Part shown: positions 51,945 to 59,779 of the stretch, in pieces
Layout of the letters: the number at the start of each line of letters is the position of its first letter
Numbering within the stretch: the first letter of the stretch is position 1
DNA from: a bacterium
GTDB taxonomy: Bacteria; RUG730; JAAEPJ01
DNA length: 64,000 nt
Reading direction: 5' to 3'
Assembly: GCA_024222485.1 (NCBI GenBank)
Contig: JAAEPJ010000072.1
Span: forward strand, 1-64,000
The notes under the pieces: model-generated
Databases searched by the model: none
Told to the model about the DNA's origin: nothing
Seen by the model: only the letters and a program-made list of their open reading frames with translations
Position numbers and translations under genes: made by a program

Positions 51945-53351
51945 CTATTTTATCTTAAAATCATGCTCCTGACTAGAAATATAAACCAAAGAATCTCGCT
52001 CTTTAAGTTGAAAATTCTCTGGATTTAAGTTATAAATTCCATCTCGCTCAACCCCAATCAAAATTGAGCTATACTTATTAAAAATATCTACAACACACTG
52101 ACTAAAAATTTCACCACAAAATTCACTATTCTTGCTAAGGGAACCATTATAAATTTGACTGCCCTCAGTAGAGCTTAAAAGTTCATTGTAAACTTTAGTA
52201 ATTCCAGGATATCTAACAGCATGTGCCAAAAGATTCCCTGTATAGTTTGCAGCAATAATATATTCGTCAACACCTGCGTTTAATACATGCTCAATATTGT
52301 CGCTAGATAAAACCTCCACACAGGTATAAACATCCGAATTAAGTTTATCAATAGCTAAGGCAGTTAAAACTGTTCTGGCGTCAATATCTTGGTTGCTCCT
52401 ATTCGTTACTTGGTCAGCTAAAACAATGACAGAAGAAGCAAATACAATCTGTGCTCTTTCTAAGATATCTTTTTTAGTAAAATCACCTTTCATGTAGTGA
52501 ATATTATTCGTAAAAATATATTCGGGCTGATCCTCTTTAATAATGACAAAATCTTTATCAGTATTTTTAAAAAGCTCTGTTAACTCCTTAAGAACTATAG
52601 TTGCATTATTATTCCACCCACAAATAACAATATGGTCCTTTAAATTCATAATATCCACCCCTCTATTCTCCTTCTTCTTATAATACTTAATAATGGATGA
52701 TGAAAACATTCCTGTTATCAGTCCAAAAAAGCTCAGCCCAATAAACATAAATGCGCTAGCGAGAATTCTCCCACCAATTGTTACGGGAAATTTATCCCCA
52801 TAACCAACCGTAGTAAGCGTTACAACTGCCCACCAGATACCATCAAAAAAACTTACAAACTGTTCATTATGCCCACGCTCAAAAATTGACATCCCAATAG
52901 AGCCTACTAAAACAAGTATAAAAAGAATAAGTGAAACGGTAAAAGCTTCAAAAAAGTTTTCACTAAACTCTGAATTGAACAACTTTAGTTTTGCAGAAAC
53001 AATTTTTTCCCAACGGTTTAAACGAACAATTTTAATTAACCTGATGAGTCTAAGCACTCTAACTAAACGAAAAACTCTAAATATTGGTAATAATGCAATA
53101 AAGTCAATTAAATTTCCTTTAAAAAATAACCACTTATTTGTCGAAAGTAAAATTTTAATAGAATATTCAATAATAAAAAAGCTATTAAGGCTTAATTCCA
53201 AAATATTAACAATATTATCACTAGGGGAAGTTAAGTGCATAGAGGTATCTATAATAAGGAGCACAATTGAAGCAATAATCGCCATAATTACCAATGCTTC
53301 AAAAAAAGTTGAATAAATAAATTTATAAATATTGCTGCGTATACTTTGCAT
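51945..53351 (-). CDS. Voltage-sensor-type potassium channel with RCK (TrkA-N) domain
   Basis: 468 residues. Six membrane helices: S1-S3 (about 10-85), an Arg-rich S4 (PIFRVFRLVRVLRLIRLIKI), S5, a pore loop with the K+ selectivity filter TTVGYGDKFP, and S6. A cytoplasmic RCK domain follows (about 235-350; DHIVICGWNNNATIVLKEL with a TrkA-N-like Rossmann start, and MKGDFTKKDILERAQI), then a second RCK_C-like part. The Rossmann motif lacks the classic GxGxxG. Starts 2 bp past the aminopropyltransferase stop, at ATG 53351, and is the last gene of the eight-gene operon. It likely gates K+ in response to voltage and a cytoplasmic ligand; polyamines commonly affect K+ channels, but no such control is shown. 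Confidence 0.9.
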   Translation of the reverse strand: MQSIRSNIYKFIYSTFFEALVIMAIIASIVLLIIDTSMHLTSPSDNIVNILELSLNSFFIIEYSIKILLSTNKWLFFKGNLIDFIALLPIFRVFRLVRVLRLIRLIKIVRLNRWEKIVSAKLKLFNSEFSENFFEAFTVSLILFILVLVGSIGMSIFERGHNEQFVSFFDGIWWAVVTLTTVGYGDKFPVTIGGRILASAFMFIGLSFFGLITGMFSSSIIKYYKKKENRGVDIMNLKDHIVICGWNNNATIVLKELTELFKNTDKDFVIIKEDQPEYIFTNNIHYMKGDFTKKDILERAQIVFASSVIVLADQVTNRSNQDIDARTVLTALAIDKLNSDVYTCVEVLSSDNIEHVLNAGVDEYIIAANYTGNLLAHAVRYPGITKVYNELLSSTEGSQIYNGSLSKNSEFCGEIFSQCVVDIFNKYSSILIGVERDGIYNLNPENFQLKERDSLVYISSQEHDFKIK

Positions 53352-53353
53352 AA

Positions 53354-54886
53354 TTAATCCCAATGCCTCCATCCCTCTAAATAGTATTTCAAAACCTTTG
53401 GATTATCCATTGTATTAAGCTCCGTTTTTTGAATATTAATATCTTTCTCAAACTGAAATAACCCTGCGATCATGTCATTCCCAAGATACCTAGTCGGAAC
53501 CGAAATATTAATTTTCTTATAATCAACCTTAATTTTAGAAGCCATGACAAATCCCCAATCACCAAAAGAAGGAACATAAACATGATAAGGATACACACTC
53601 TTAAAGCTAAGAGAGTTAATTGTATTGTATATACACCAAAATGATTTATTAGCAAAAAAAGGGCTAGTTGCTTGAGTCACCAAGATCCCTGTAGAGGCAA
53701 GTTTTGATTGTAAAACAGCATAAAACTCCTTACTATAAAGCCTTGCTATCGAAATATTATTTGGATCAGGTAAATCTATAATAATAATATCATAGATACT
53801 TTCACTATTACGAATAAATAGGAATGCATCTTTCGAGTAAACTTTAACCCTTTGATCTTTAAAACTATTTAAATTCATTTTTTTTAAATAACTATTATTC
53901 TTAGCCATTTTGATGATCTCAGGATCAATATCTACTAAATCTATTTCACGAATACTCGGGTACTTTAATAGTTCTCTTAAAACTAAACCATCACCACCAC
54001 CAAAAACTAACACTTTTGCTTTATGGGGAGCAATAGCCAGAGGAATATGAACTAATGGTTCATGATACCGATATTCATCAATAGAAGAAAACTGAAGATT
54101 CCCATTTAAAAACAATCTAATATCTTTTTTATTTTTTGTTAAAATAATCTTTTGATAATTAGTTTGCTTAGCAAAAATAATTCTATCTTCATATATACGG
54201 CTACTCCAATTTTTCATTAGGAAATTAGCAGTAAATATCAAAATAATAAACAAAATAGTTACACAAGAACAAGCTACCTTAAAAAAATGTCGTTTAAGTT
54301 TTGAAACTTTATCCCTAAAACACCAGAGAACTAAAAAACCAATAACCATATTAATTATGCCAAAAAATAAAGAACTTTTAAAAATACCTAAAAAAGGTAA
54401 CAAAAAAAAAGGAAAAATAAGAGTTGCGATCAAAGCACCAAAATAATCAAGCGATAAAATATTTGAAATATTAAACTTTAATGAGTAATATTTCTCCATG
54501 ATTCTAGTTAAAAGAGGTATCTCTAAGCCAATTAAAAGTCCAATAGCAATAATTAAAAAAAACATGAAAAATAAATAAAAATTAGTGTACGCATAACCAA
54601 AATAAAGAAGTGGGACGGAGAGTCCACCGAGTAGTCCTAGAAATATTTCAACAACAATAAATTTCTCTAATAACTTGCGCTGGATAAGGCGAGAAAAATA
54701 TGAACCAACACCCATCGCAGCCATGTACAAACCAATTGTTAAAGAAAATTGTTTAATGCTATCACCTAAAAAATAAGAAGAAGTCGTACTGATTAAAAGC
54801 TCATAAATTATAGAACACAAACCCGCAATAAAAACTGAGATTATGATTACGAGCTTCTCCTGCCTAACCGGTTTACTTCCCGGCAT
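53354..54886 (-). CDS. Integral-membrane polyamine aminopropyltransferase
   Basis: 510 residues. An N-terminal membrane domain of about seven or eight helices (about 8-220) is joined to a spermidine-synthase domain (about 235-490). The latter has LFLNGNLQFSSIDEYRYHEP (diamine side), VLVFGGGDGLVLRELLKYPS and VDIDPEII (decarboxylated-SAM site), and IIDLPDPNNISIARLYS with the catalytic Asp. It would make spermidine or a related polyamine at the membrane. The ATG at 54886 follows GGAGGT and lies inside the upstream small gene by 14 bp. This is a second aminopropyltransferase besides the soluble SpeE at 12.7-13.6 kb. Its placement between PspA-associated genes and a K+ channel suggests a specialised product. 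Confidence 0.9.
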   Translation of the reverse strand: MPGSKPVRQEKLVIIISVFIAGLCSIIYELLISTTSSYFLGDSIKQFSLTIGLYMAAMGVGSYFSRLIQRKLLEKFIVVEIFLGLLGGLSVPLLYFGYAYTNFYLFFMFFLIIAIGLLIGLEIPLLTRIMEKYYSLKFNISNILSLDYFGALIATLIFPFFLLPFLGIFKSSLFFGIINMVIGFLVLWCFRDKVSKLKRHFFKVACSCVTILFIILIFTANFLMKNWSSRIYEDRIIFAKQTNYQKIILTKNKKDIRLFLNGNLQFSSIDEYRYHEPLVHIPLAIAPHKAKVLVFGGGDGLVLRELLKYPSIREIDLVDIDPEIIKMAKNNSYLKKMNLNSFKDQRVKVYSKDAFLFIRNSESIYDIIIIDLPDPNNISIARLYSKEFYAVLQSKLASTGILVTQATSPFFANKSFWCIYNTINSLSFKSVYPYHVYVPSFGDWGFVMASKIKVDYKKINISVPTRYLGNDMIAGLFQFEKDINIQKTELNTMDNPKVLKYYLEGWRHWD

Positions 54887-55103
54887 GCGGACCTCCACCT
54901 ACATGACTTGGTCCACCAATGCTGCCAGCTCTAGCAGAAGAGTTAGCATAATAGCGTGGTCCACCCCAATAAAAAAAAGAAGGTCCACGATGATATCCAC
55001 GATAACCAGAATATCCCCATCCCCTTAGACTAAGCGAAAATAAAAACAGATAAAGGAGTCCCAAAAAAATCATTAAAATAAGTAATTTATGCTTAAAAGT
55101 CAT
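54873..55103 (-). CDS. Small membrane-anchored Gly/Tyr/Ser-rich protein
   Basis: 76 residues: one hydrophobic helix (about 6-24), then a basic, aromatic and glycine-rich tail (WGYSGYRGYHRGPSFFYWGG, later GGPSHVGGGPHAGK). The tail is probably outside the cytoplasm or in the periplasm. I do not recognise a family. Small Gly-rich single-pass proteins occur beside membrane aminopropyltransferases, and here the two genes overlap by 14 bp, so a joint function is likely. Confidence 0.7.
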   Translation of the reverse strand: MTFKHKLLILMIFLGLLYLFLFSLSLRGWGYSGYRGYHRGPSFFYWGGPRYYANSSARAGSIGGPSHVGGGPHAGK

Positions 55104-55129
55104 TATTAATCTCCCTGATTACCTAAGTG

Positions 55130-55687
55130 TTAAACTTCTAAATTATGATTAATATTTATTGCTATACCAATAAAAAGAGCCAAAAGCCCTACAAGGAAAA
55201 AAGGAAGAGCACTGCCATTCTTTTTAGAAACGATAATATTTATTTTATTTGCTAAATAATCATTTTTTTCAACATCAAAATTTAAATAATACCTCCCTTT
55301 TTTAGGAATAGTTATTTTCATTTTATAACTATTAACAGCCTCTCGCCAATACCCTTCTGAATCTCGCCCTTCTTCCTGCCAAAACTCTTTTCCAAACCCA
55401 CAAAGATATTCTTTCTTATCATCCAAAAGCTCCGTAGTTATAAAACTCCATTTAGAGGTGGGAACATTCTGTTTAACTTTTATAAAATAAACAGATCGAT
55501 CTTTCTTAACTTCAATAGGACCAATCTCCCCACCTGTAGCTGCTAAAGTCTGATGATATACCTTCCCACGATTCATGTTAAAAATTCCTGCAGTAATCAA
55601 ACAAATAATAGCAAAAACAATTAAAACAAACGCATATTTAATAAACTCATCATTTTTCGCTTCCTTAGGCATATTGTAAACTTCCAT
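55130..55687 (-). CDS. Two-helix membrane protein of unknown function in the PspA/polyamine operon
   Basis: 185 residues: an N-terminal helix (about 14-34), a soluble domain of about 120 residues, probably extracytoplasmic, and a C-terminal helix (about 155-175). The soluble part is rich in beta-strand pattern (IGPIEVKKDRSVYFIKVKQN, YYLNFDVEKND) and includes EYLCGFGKEFWQEEGRDSEG followed by a Trp. No family is recognised with confidence; it could belong to the uncharacterised proteins that travel with DUF4178. ATG 55687 follows AGGAGAGAG. It lies 10 bp after the DUF350 gene. Confidence 0.72.
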   Translation of the reverse strand: MEVYNMPKEAKNDEFIKYAFVLIVFAIICLITAGIFNMNRGKVYHQTLAATGGEIGPIEVKKDRSVYFIKVKQNVPTSKWSFITTELLDDKKEYLCGFGKEFWQEEGRDSEGYWREAVNSYKMKITIPKKGRYYLNFDVEKNDYLANKINIIVSKKNGSALPFFLVGLLALFIGIAININHNLEV

Positions 55688-55697
55688 CACTCTCTCC

Positions 55698-56528
55698 TTA
55701 TATCATAAAAATCAATACACTTGAAAAACTTATCATTATCACAGCCTCTAAAAATGCCACACCCAAATTTTTGTCATTCTTTATTTCATCGTTCAAGTTG
55801 GATCTTGGGATAATAACTTTATCAAAAAAAATCCGCACAACAGGTAATAAAATAAACACCAAGATTAAGCTAAACAAAAACCTCAGCATATTTTCTTGCC
55901 AACTAATAAAATTACCGGACACACCCTTCATAAGAATAATCCCCAGGGATACTAATCCACCACTAAAAGCAACCCCTGCTGCAACATTGCCTGTTTTAAG
56001 CTCTTGATGTATATCAAAAGGTGTAATAAAATTATATAGCTTGGTAAATAAAACTAATGCTAGTTGCCCTAAAATATAAAACACAATCGCTGTTAAAATT
56101 CCTCCACCTTCACCACTTATAGCGCCTGCAATTATCAGCCCTGAAGCAAGATAAGAGCCAAACTGAACAGCACCTACCCCAATATTCCTTTCTTGGGTAA
56201 GCTCTTTAAGGTTGCAAAACTTATAGAGAATAGCTTTGTCATTAATAATACGAGAAATATTTAAAAGAACAATCCCTAAAATATAATAACCCGTTATCAT
56301 TAAAATATCATTTAAAAACCCTTGAGAAATACCTATTTCTGTACCGATAAAAATAATTGTGCCAGCTAATAGATAACCAGCTAAACTTAAGGCAAGTGCG
56401 GTGTTATCTTTTTGCGTTAATTCTTTATCCAAACTATATGGTGTTAACCAATCATTGACTAACTTAGCAAAAAAAATAAAAATTAGAAATAAAACTATTA
56501 AACTACCAGAACTTAAAAGTTGATCCAT
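55698..56528 (-). CDS. DUF350 (YjfL-like) membrane protein, duplicated
   Basis: 276 residues and about eight helices. The DUF350 unit (about 65 residues with a polar turn carrying N-x-A/G-x-A and a following G-rich helix) is repeated: DNTALALSLAGYLLAGTIIF, NIGVGAVQFGSYLASGLIIA, GNVAAGVAFSGGLVSLGIIL and NLGVAFLEAVIMIS. E. coli YjfL has one pair; this protein has two pairs fused in tandem. The function is unknown; it goes with PspA-family and polyamine genes in many genomes. It sits 4 bp after the DUF4178 gene. Confidence 0.85.
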   Translation of the reverse strand: MDQLLSSGSLIVLFLIFIFFAKLVNDWLTPYSLDKELTQKDNTALALSLAGYLLAGTIIFIGTEIGISQGFLNDILMITGYYILGIVLLNISRIINDKAILYKFCNLKELTQERNIGVGAVQFGSYLASGLIIAGAISGEGGGILTAIVFYILGQLALVLFTKLYNFITPFDIHQELKTGNVAAGVAFSGGLVSLGIILMKGVSGNFISWQENMLRFLFSLILVFILLPVVRIFFDKVIIPRSNLNDEIKNDKNLGVAFLEAVIMISFSSVLIFMI

Positions 56529-56532
56529 TCAA

Positions 56533-57147
56533 TTACTCCTCATTATTAAGACTAAAAACTTCTATTTGTGATAACTTTATAGCTTCTGAAGTTGAAACAT
56601 CATACGCATTATCCGTCCATTTCTCTATACTAATAAAATGTTTCTCATCATCAGCTTCAAAATCCCAAAAATAATAAACTTCAGGACTATTTTTATCCGC
56701 ATGTTTTAAAAATTCAGCTTTCCCTGAGTCTTCATAATAATATTTTCTATTATTATAAATAATCTCCCCATCATCATCGTTTTCTATCTTAACAAGCTTT
56801 TTGTTTGTTAAATTAAGGTCAGTTAGTTTTATTTTTTTTAAAGTGATAGAAACTTCAAGCTCATCATCATCATTTTCAAGCTCAAGCCACACTTTATCCT
56901 TGCCATTATCACACTCAAGTTCAGTCCAATAATAATTCCCTTGTCGATAAAGATGTTTCGCAATGATGGTAAGATCAAATTCATCCAAATTAGATCCAAT
57001 ATTTCTTAGATGAATCACCCCTCCAACATCTACATTCTCAATTTTCAATGCTTTTGGCTTAGTTTTTTTTGTTCGCGACAAACCTTTAAACATTTTATAA
57101 AGAATAAAACAAGCAACTATCACAAAAATTAAAATTATAAACTGCAT
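56533..57147 (-). CDS. DUF4178-type protein with N-terminal membrane anchor
   Basis: 204 residues. One hydrophobic helix at the very N-terminus (about 2-20), then a basic stretch, then an all-beta cytoplasmic domain (about 35-200). LYRQGNYYWTELECDNGKDK and DKVWLELENDDDELEVSI fit DUF4178, in which the second half repeats the first (KYYYEDSGKAEFLKH, VYYFWDFEADDEKHFISIEK). The function is unknown. DUF4178 genes are regularly found with PspA-like and DUF350 genes. It lies 3 bp downstream of pspA. Confidence 0.8.
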   Translation of the reverse strand: MQFIILIFVIVACFILYKMFKGLSRTKKTKPKALKIENVDVGGVIHLRNIGSNLDEFDLTIIAKHLYRQGNYYWTELECDNGKDKVWLELENDDDELEVSITLKKIKLTDLNLTNKKLVKIENDDDGEIIYNNRKYYYEDSGKAEFLKHADKNSPEVYYFWDFEADDEKHFISIEKWTDNAYDVSTSEAIKLSQIEVFSLNNEE

Positions 57148-57150
57148 TTT

Positions 57151-57858
57151 TTACTCAAGCCCCATTTTTTTCTTTAAAGCAGCTAATGAGTCAGAGTTAT
57201 TGCTTGTTTGTCCAGAGGCTAAAGCAGCATCAATTTCATTATCAATACTTTGATCAACCATGGCAATATCACCATAAGACTCTGCCAAAGCTTCATCTTC
57301 AGCCACTTTATCTTTCATTTTTTCAAGCATCGTAATTGTACCGGAAGAATCTACTTTTGCCAGTTGAGCATTAAGTTTTTTAGTAGCAGAACTCACTTTA
57401 GCTCTAGCTTTTAAAGCAACCGCTTCATTTTCCCATTGTCTAACTTGAGCTTTTATCGCCTGACAATTAGATTCAAGTTTAGCAATCATTTTTTCATTAT
57501 TAGCTAAGTTTTGAGTAAGTGACATAGCCATCTTCAAGGCTTCATCTTTCTTAGCTAAAGCCTCTCCAGCTAACCTTTCAGCCTCAGCTGGATCTACCTC
57601 CCCTTTCTGAGCTTTTGTTAGCAATAGCATAGCTTTTTTCTCATAATCTGTGGCAATCTCTTTTTTTTCATCCGACTCTCTCTTAGTTCGAATAGTTATA
57701 GCTTTAACCTCAGCTAAACTTTTTAAACTATTTTCTAAATCTTGTTTAAGATCTCGAATACCTTGTTCTGTCATTTTAACAGGATCCTCAAACTTATCTA
57801 AGGCAGCATGAGCCTCTGCTTGAGTAAACTTAAATAATCTTTTAAATACATGCATCAT
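57151..57858 (-). CDS. PspA/IM30 family protein (YjfJ-like)
   Basis: 235 residues, almost wholly helical. LFKFTQAEAHAALDKFEDPVKM then EQGIRDLKQDLENSLKSLAE is the PspA/IM30 start, and the long coiled coil continues to about 190 with KAQKGEVDPAEAERLAGEAL. The end (AALKKKMGLE) matches the short terminal helix. PspA-like proteins form ESCRT-III-like assemblies that coat and repair the inner membrane. It lies 12 bp after the DUF2170 gene and is preceded by AAGGAGT. Confidence 0.92.
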   Translation of the reverse strand: MMHVFKRLFKFTQAEAHAALDKFEDPVKMTEQGIRDLKQDLENSLKSLAEVKAITIRTKRESDEKKEIATDYEKKAMLLLTKAQKGEVDPAEAERLAGEALAKKDEALKMAMSLTQNLANNEKMIAKLESNCQAIKAQVRQWENEAVALKARAKVSSATKKLNAQLAKVDSSGTITMLEKMKDKVAEDEALAESYGDIAMVDQSIDNEIDAALASGQTSNNSDSLAALKKKMGLE

Positions 57859-57870
57859 TTTTTATACTCC

Positions 57871-58263
57871 TTATCTTGCAAATAAAATTATTTGATCAGA
57901 ATATTCTGCCAAAGCTAGACCTAAGGCATTAATAGATCCTTCTAATTCATTAAAATCTAAATTTTCTAATTGTAGAGTGTCTCGAAATATCAACTTATCC
58001 CCTGAGTCATTAATAACAAATGCACCATGAATTATTTCTCTATTCCACTTTAACAAGGTCTTAAACATTGCTGTAGACTCAGTTTTAATATCAAAAATTA
58101 CCTGTTCTAAAATAATAATCGGGGACTCACAGTCAATAATAAGATCTTTAATCCCTTTTGATTCATCTGTAACAACTAGAATTTCCTCTTCTGGACTCTC
58201 AAACTCTATCTGACATCCCATTGTATACAAATAATTTTTTACATCTTCAAATTTAACAGCCAT
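57871..58263 (-). CDS. DUF2170 / YjfI-like protein
   Basis: 130 residues. A soluble alpha/beta protein with VKNYLYTMGCQIEFESPEEE, a central acidic segment, and the tail ELEGSINALGLALAEYSDQI and ILFAR. The tail and length fit the YjfI (DUF2170) family, which in E. coli precedes the PspA-like yjfJ. Its biochemical role is unknown; it may act like a YbjN-type chaperone for the PspA protein (inference). AAGGAGG lies before ATG 58263; an ATG ten codons upstream is less likely. It is the first gene of the operon. Confidence 0.78.
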   Translation of the reverse strand: MAVKFEDVKNYLYTMGCQIEFESPEEEILVVTDESKGIKDLIIDCESPIIILEQVIFDIKTESTAMFKTLLKWNREIIHGAFVINDSGDKLIFRDTLQLENLDFNELEGSINALGLALAEYSDQIILFAR

Positions 58264-58350
58264 AATACTATTATCCTCCTTGGTTTCGTTCATTTATTCA
58301 AAAGATAAATAATAATAGAAACTTTATCTATTTTTTAATCTCTCTACTCC

Positions 58351-58383
58351 GTTTAATTTTAGGGTCCATACCTAAAATTAAAC
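58351..58383. repeat. Perfect 13-bp inverted repeat upstream of the DUF2170-pspA operon
   Basis: GTTTAATTTTAGG at 58351-58363 and its exact complement CCTAAAATTAAAC at 58371-58383 flank a 7-base centre. It lies 88 bp upstream of the first gene of the operon and between it and the marR pseudogene. There is no T-run on either side, so it is not a standard terminator. It could be an operator, a stable leader hairpin or the end of a small inverted-repeat element. Confidence 0.85.
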
Positions 58384-58517
58384 TCTCATTGAAAATGATA
58401 ATTTTTACTTTTCTTATACTTGCAGTATATCTACCTGTAAGGCTTATCTTTCTCTTCCCGCGATACTTCCAGCACCACATTAAAACCTCTAGGGAGTGTA
58501 GCATTATTTATTTGAAA

Positions 58518-59011
58518 TTAAAAGAAGGTTTTATCCAAACCATCTTTTTTAAAAAAACTGCTTCTAAAAAAGCATTCTACACGTTGAATTTTAGTTAAAA
58601 AATTCTTTAAAGTAGTACTTCCTCGATCTGAAAAACCTTCAAGATCATCATAAATTTGATTATAATACTTTGCTTCTACTTGCTCTAAAATAATTTATCC
58701 TTTTTTAGTCAAAATTAGATTATAACTTCGTCTATCAGCCTCAGCAGCCATTCTTTTAATGAGTCCTTTGCTTTCCATGATATCAATAATAACTGTCATA
58801 CTTGATTTTCAACCATAATTTTATCAGCTAGTTCTTTTTATGTTAAAAAATTAGAGGCATATTTTATAGCCATTAAAACATTAAACTGTAACTCTGTTAG
58901 CTCGAATGTTTTGAGTAAACTTCTAAACTGTTTTGTCAAAATCTGCGAAGGCCACCATAAACTAATTAATATTTCGTGTTTTTTATCTCTAAATTTTATT
59001 GGGAAGTCCAT
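58518..59011 (-). pseudogene. MarR-family transcription regulator, broken
   Basis: Frame 1 from ATG 59011 reads MDFPIKFRDKKHEILISLWW to FELTELQFNVLMAIKYASNF and LT, then TAA, then KELADKIMVENQ. A shift of one base leads to VIIDIMESKGLIKRMAAEAD, RRSYNLILTKKG, a second TAA, and ILEQVEAKYYNQIYDD to the terminal TAA at 58518. The pattern LT-x-x-Q-x-x-VL, then ELA-x-x-l, a recognition helix, then E-x-KGLI-x-R...DRR-x-x-x-LT-x-KG is the MarR winged helix. Both TAA stops fall where Gln (CAA) would fit, as C-to-T changes. The loss leaves the neighbouring operon without this regulator, if it ever controlled it. Confidence 0.85.
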
Positions 59012-59020
59012 AGTTTATAA

Positions 59021-59532
59021 TTACCTTATTTTTAGACTACTATCACTATTTTTATTTTTTATTATAACATAAACATATAAAATTATAGCTAGAATAAATA
59101 ATAACAAACAAATGCCATACATGAAAGAACTAAAAACTAAACCATATAAAGGATTATTTAGTAAGGGATAAAATGGTTTGATATCTGTATATAATGGTGC
59201 ATCAAATAATAAATGCAGAACTGCACCAAAAACTCCGGAACATATGTATTGTTTCATTGAGAATTCAAAAGGCAATTTCAATAATTTCATTATGATATTT
59301 AAGATTTTTTTAGATTTAAAAGATAAGTAACCAAATAATCCACCAATGATTATTGCTCCTAAAAAAGTATGTGCATAACCATGCAATGGATATGCTAAAT
59401 TAAAAGACATGACAAGTAATGGTTCAATATCTATGATTACATTAGCTAAAATAAAAACGAGCACATTGATTGTTTTATTGAAAGGGAATGCACACATGCA
59501 TGCATCCCAAAATGAAACGGAGTAAAAGGCAT
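59021..59532 (-). pseudogene. YdjM-like (PF04307) membrane hydrolase-family protein, N-terminus frameshifted
   Basis: From 59532 the frame reads MPFTPFHFGMHACV, the typical start of this metal-dependent hydrolase-like membrane family. It must then move by two bases to join ILANVIIDIEPLLVM, YPLHGYAHTFLGAII and GVFGAVLHLLFDAPLY, the conserved body with its His and Asp residues. At the join the minus strand has TGCATGCATGTGTGCA; deleting one TG restores a frame of 169 residues. An alternative start downstream of the shift (near 59497) would give a protein lacking the first helix. The family's true activity is not established. Confidence 0.75.
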
Positions 59533-59744
59533 TTAGGTATTTAGAATTTGATAATTCTTACTCCTTTTTAGTCATTTCTTGGATTATCGGTTGCAGTATC
59601 ATAGAGTTAAAAATATCTTAACAATTTTCATAATGAAGTATTAATCAATAAAATAGAATGTGGCTGCATTTGCTTTACAAAAAAACCTGAAAAAGGAAAG
59701 AATAGTAGCTTTAAAAAAATTTAACAACAATAAATGATAAAAAA

Positions 59745-59769
59745 GACAACCCACTATGGCTGGATTGCC
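59745..59769 (-). terminator. Intrinsic terminator after the 78-residue repeat protein gene
   Basis: On the minus strand GGCAATCCA and TGGGTTGTC form a 9-bp stem with two G-U pairs and a 7-base loop, followed by six T. It lies 11 bp beyond the stop of the small gene. The opposite side also has a T-run, so it may be bidirectional. Confidence 0.8.
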
Positions 59770-59779
59770 TTTTTTATTT

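Noticed and set aside
51945-53351. The K+ channel as a TrkA/Ktr transporter subunit
   Set aside because: It has its own S1-S6 and TVGYGD pore in the same chain, so it is a channel with an RCK domain rather than a soluble TrkA.
58389-58598. A 69-codon plus-strand frame beginning with a hydrophobic stretch
   Set aside because: It lies antisense to the marR pseudogene end and the inverted repeat, has no ribosome site and ends in a Lys/Phe-rich stretch typical of shadow frames in AT-rich DNA.
58800-58850. In-frame TAA codons at Gln positions in the marR remnant as Gln recoding
   Set aside because: A frameshift is also present and TAA ends most genes here; ordinary decay explains it.
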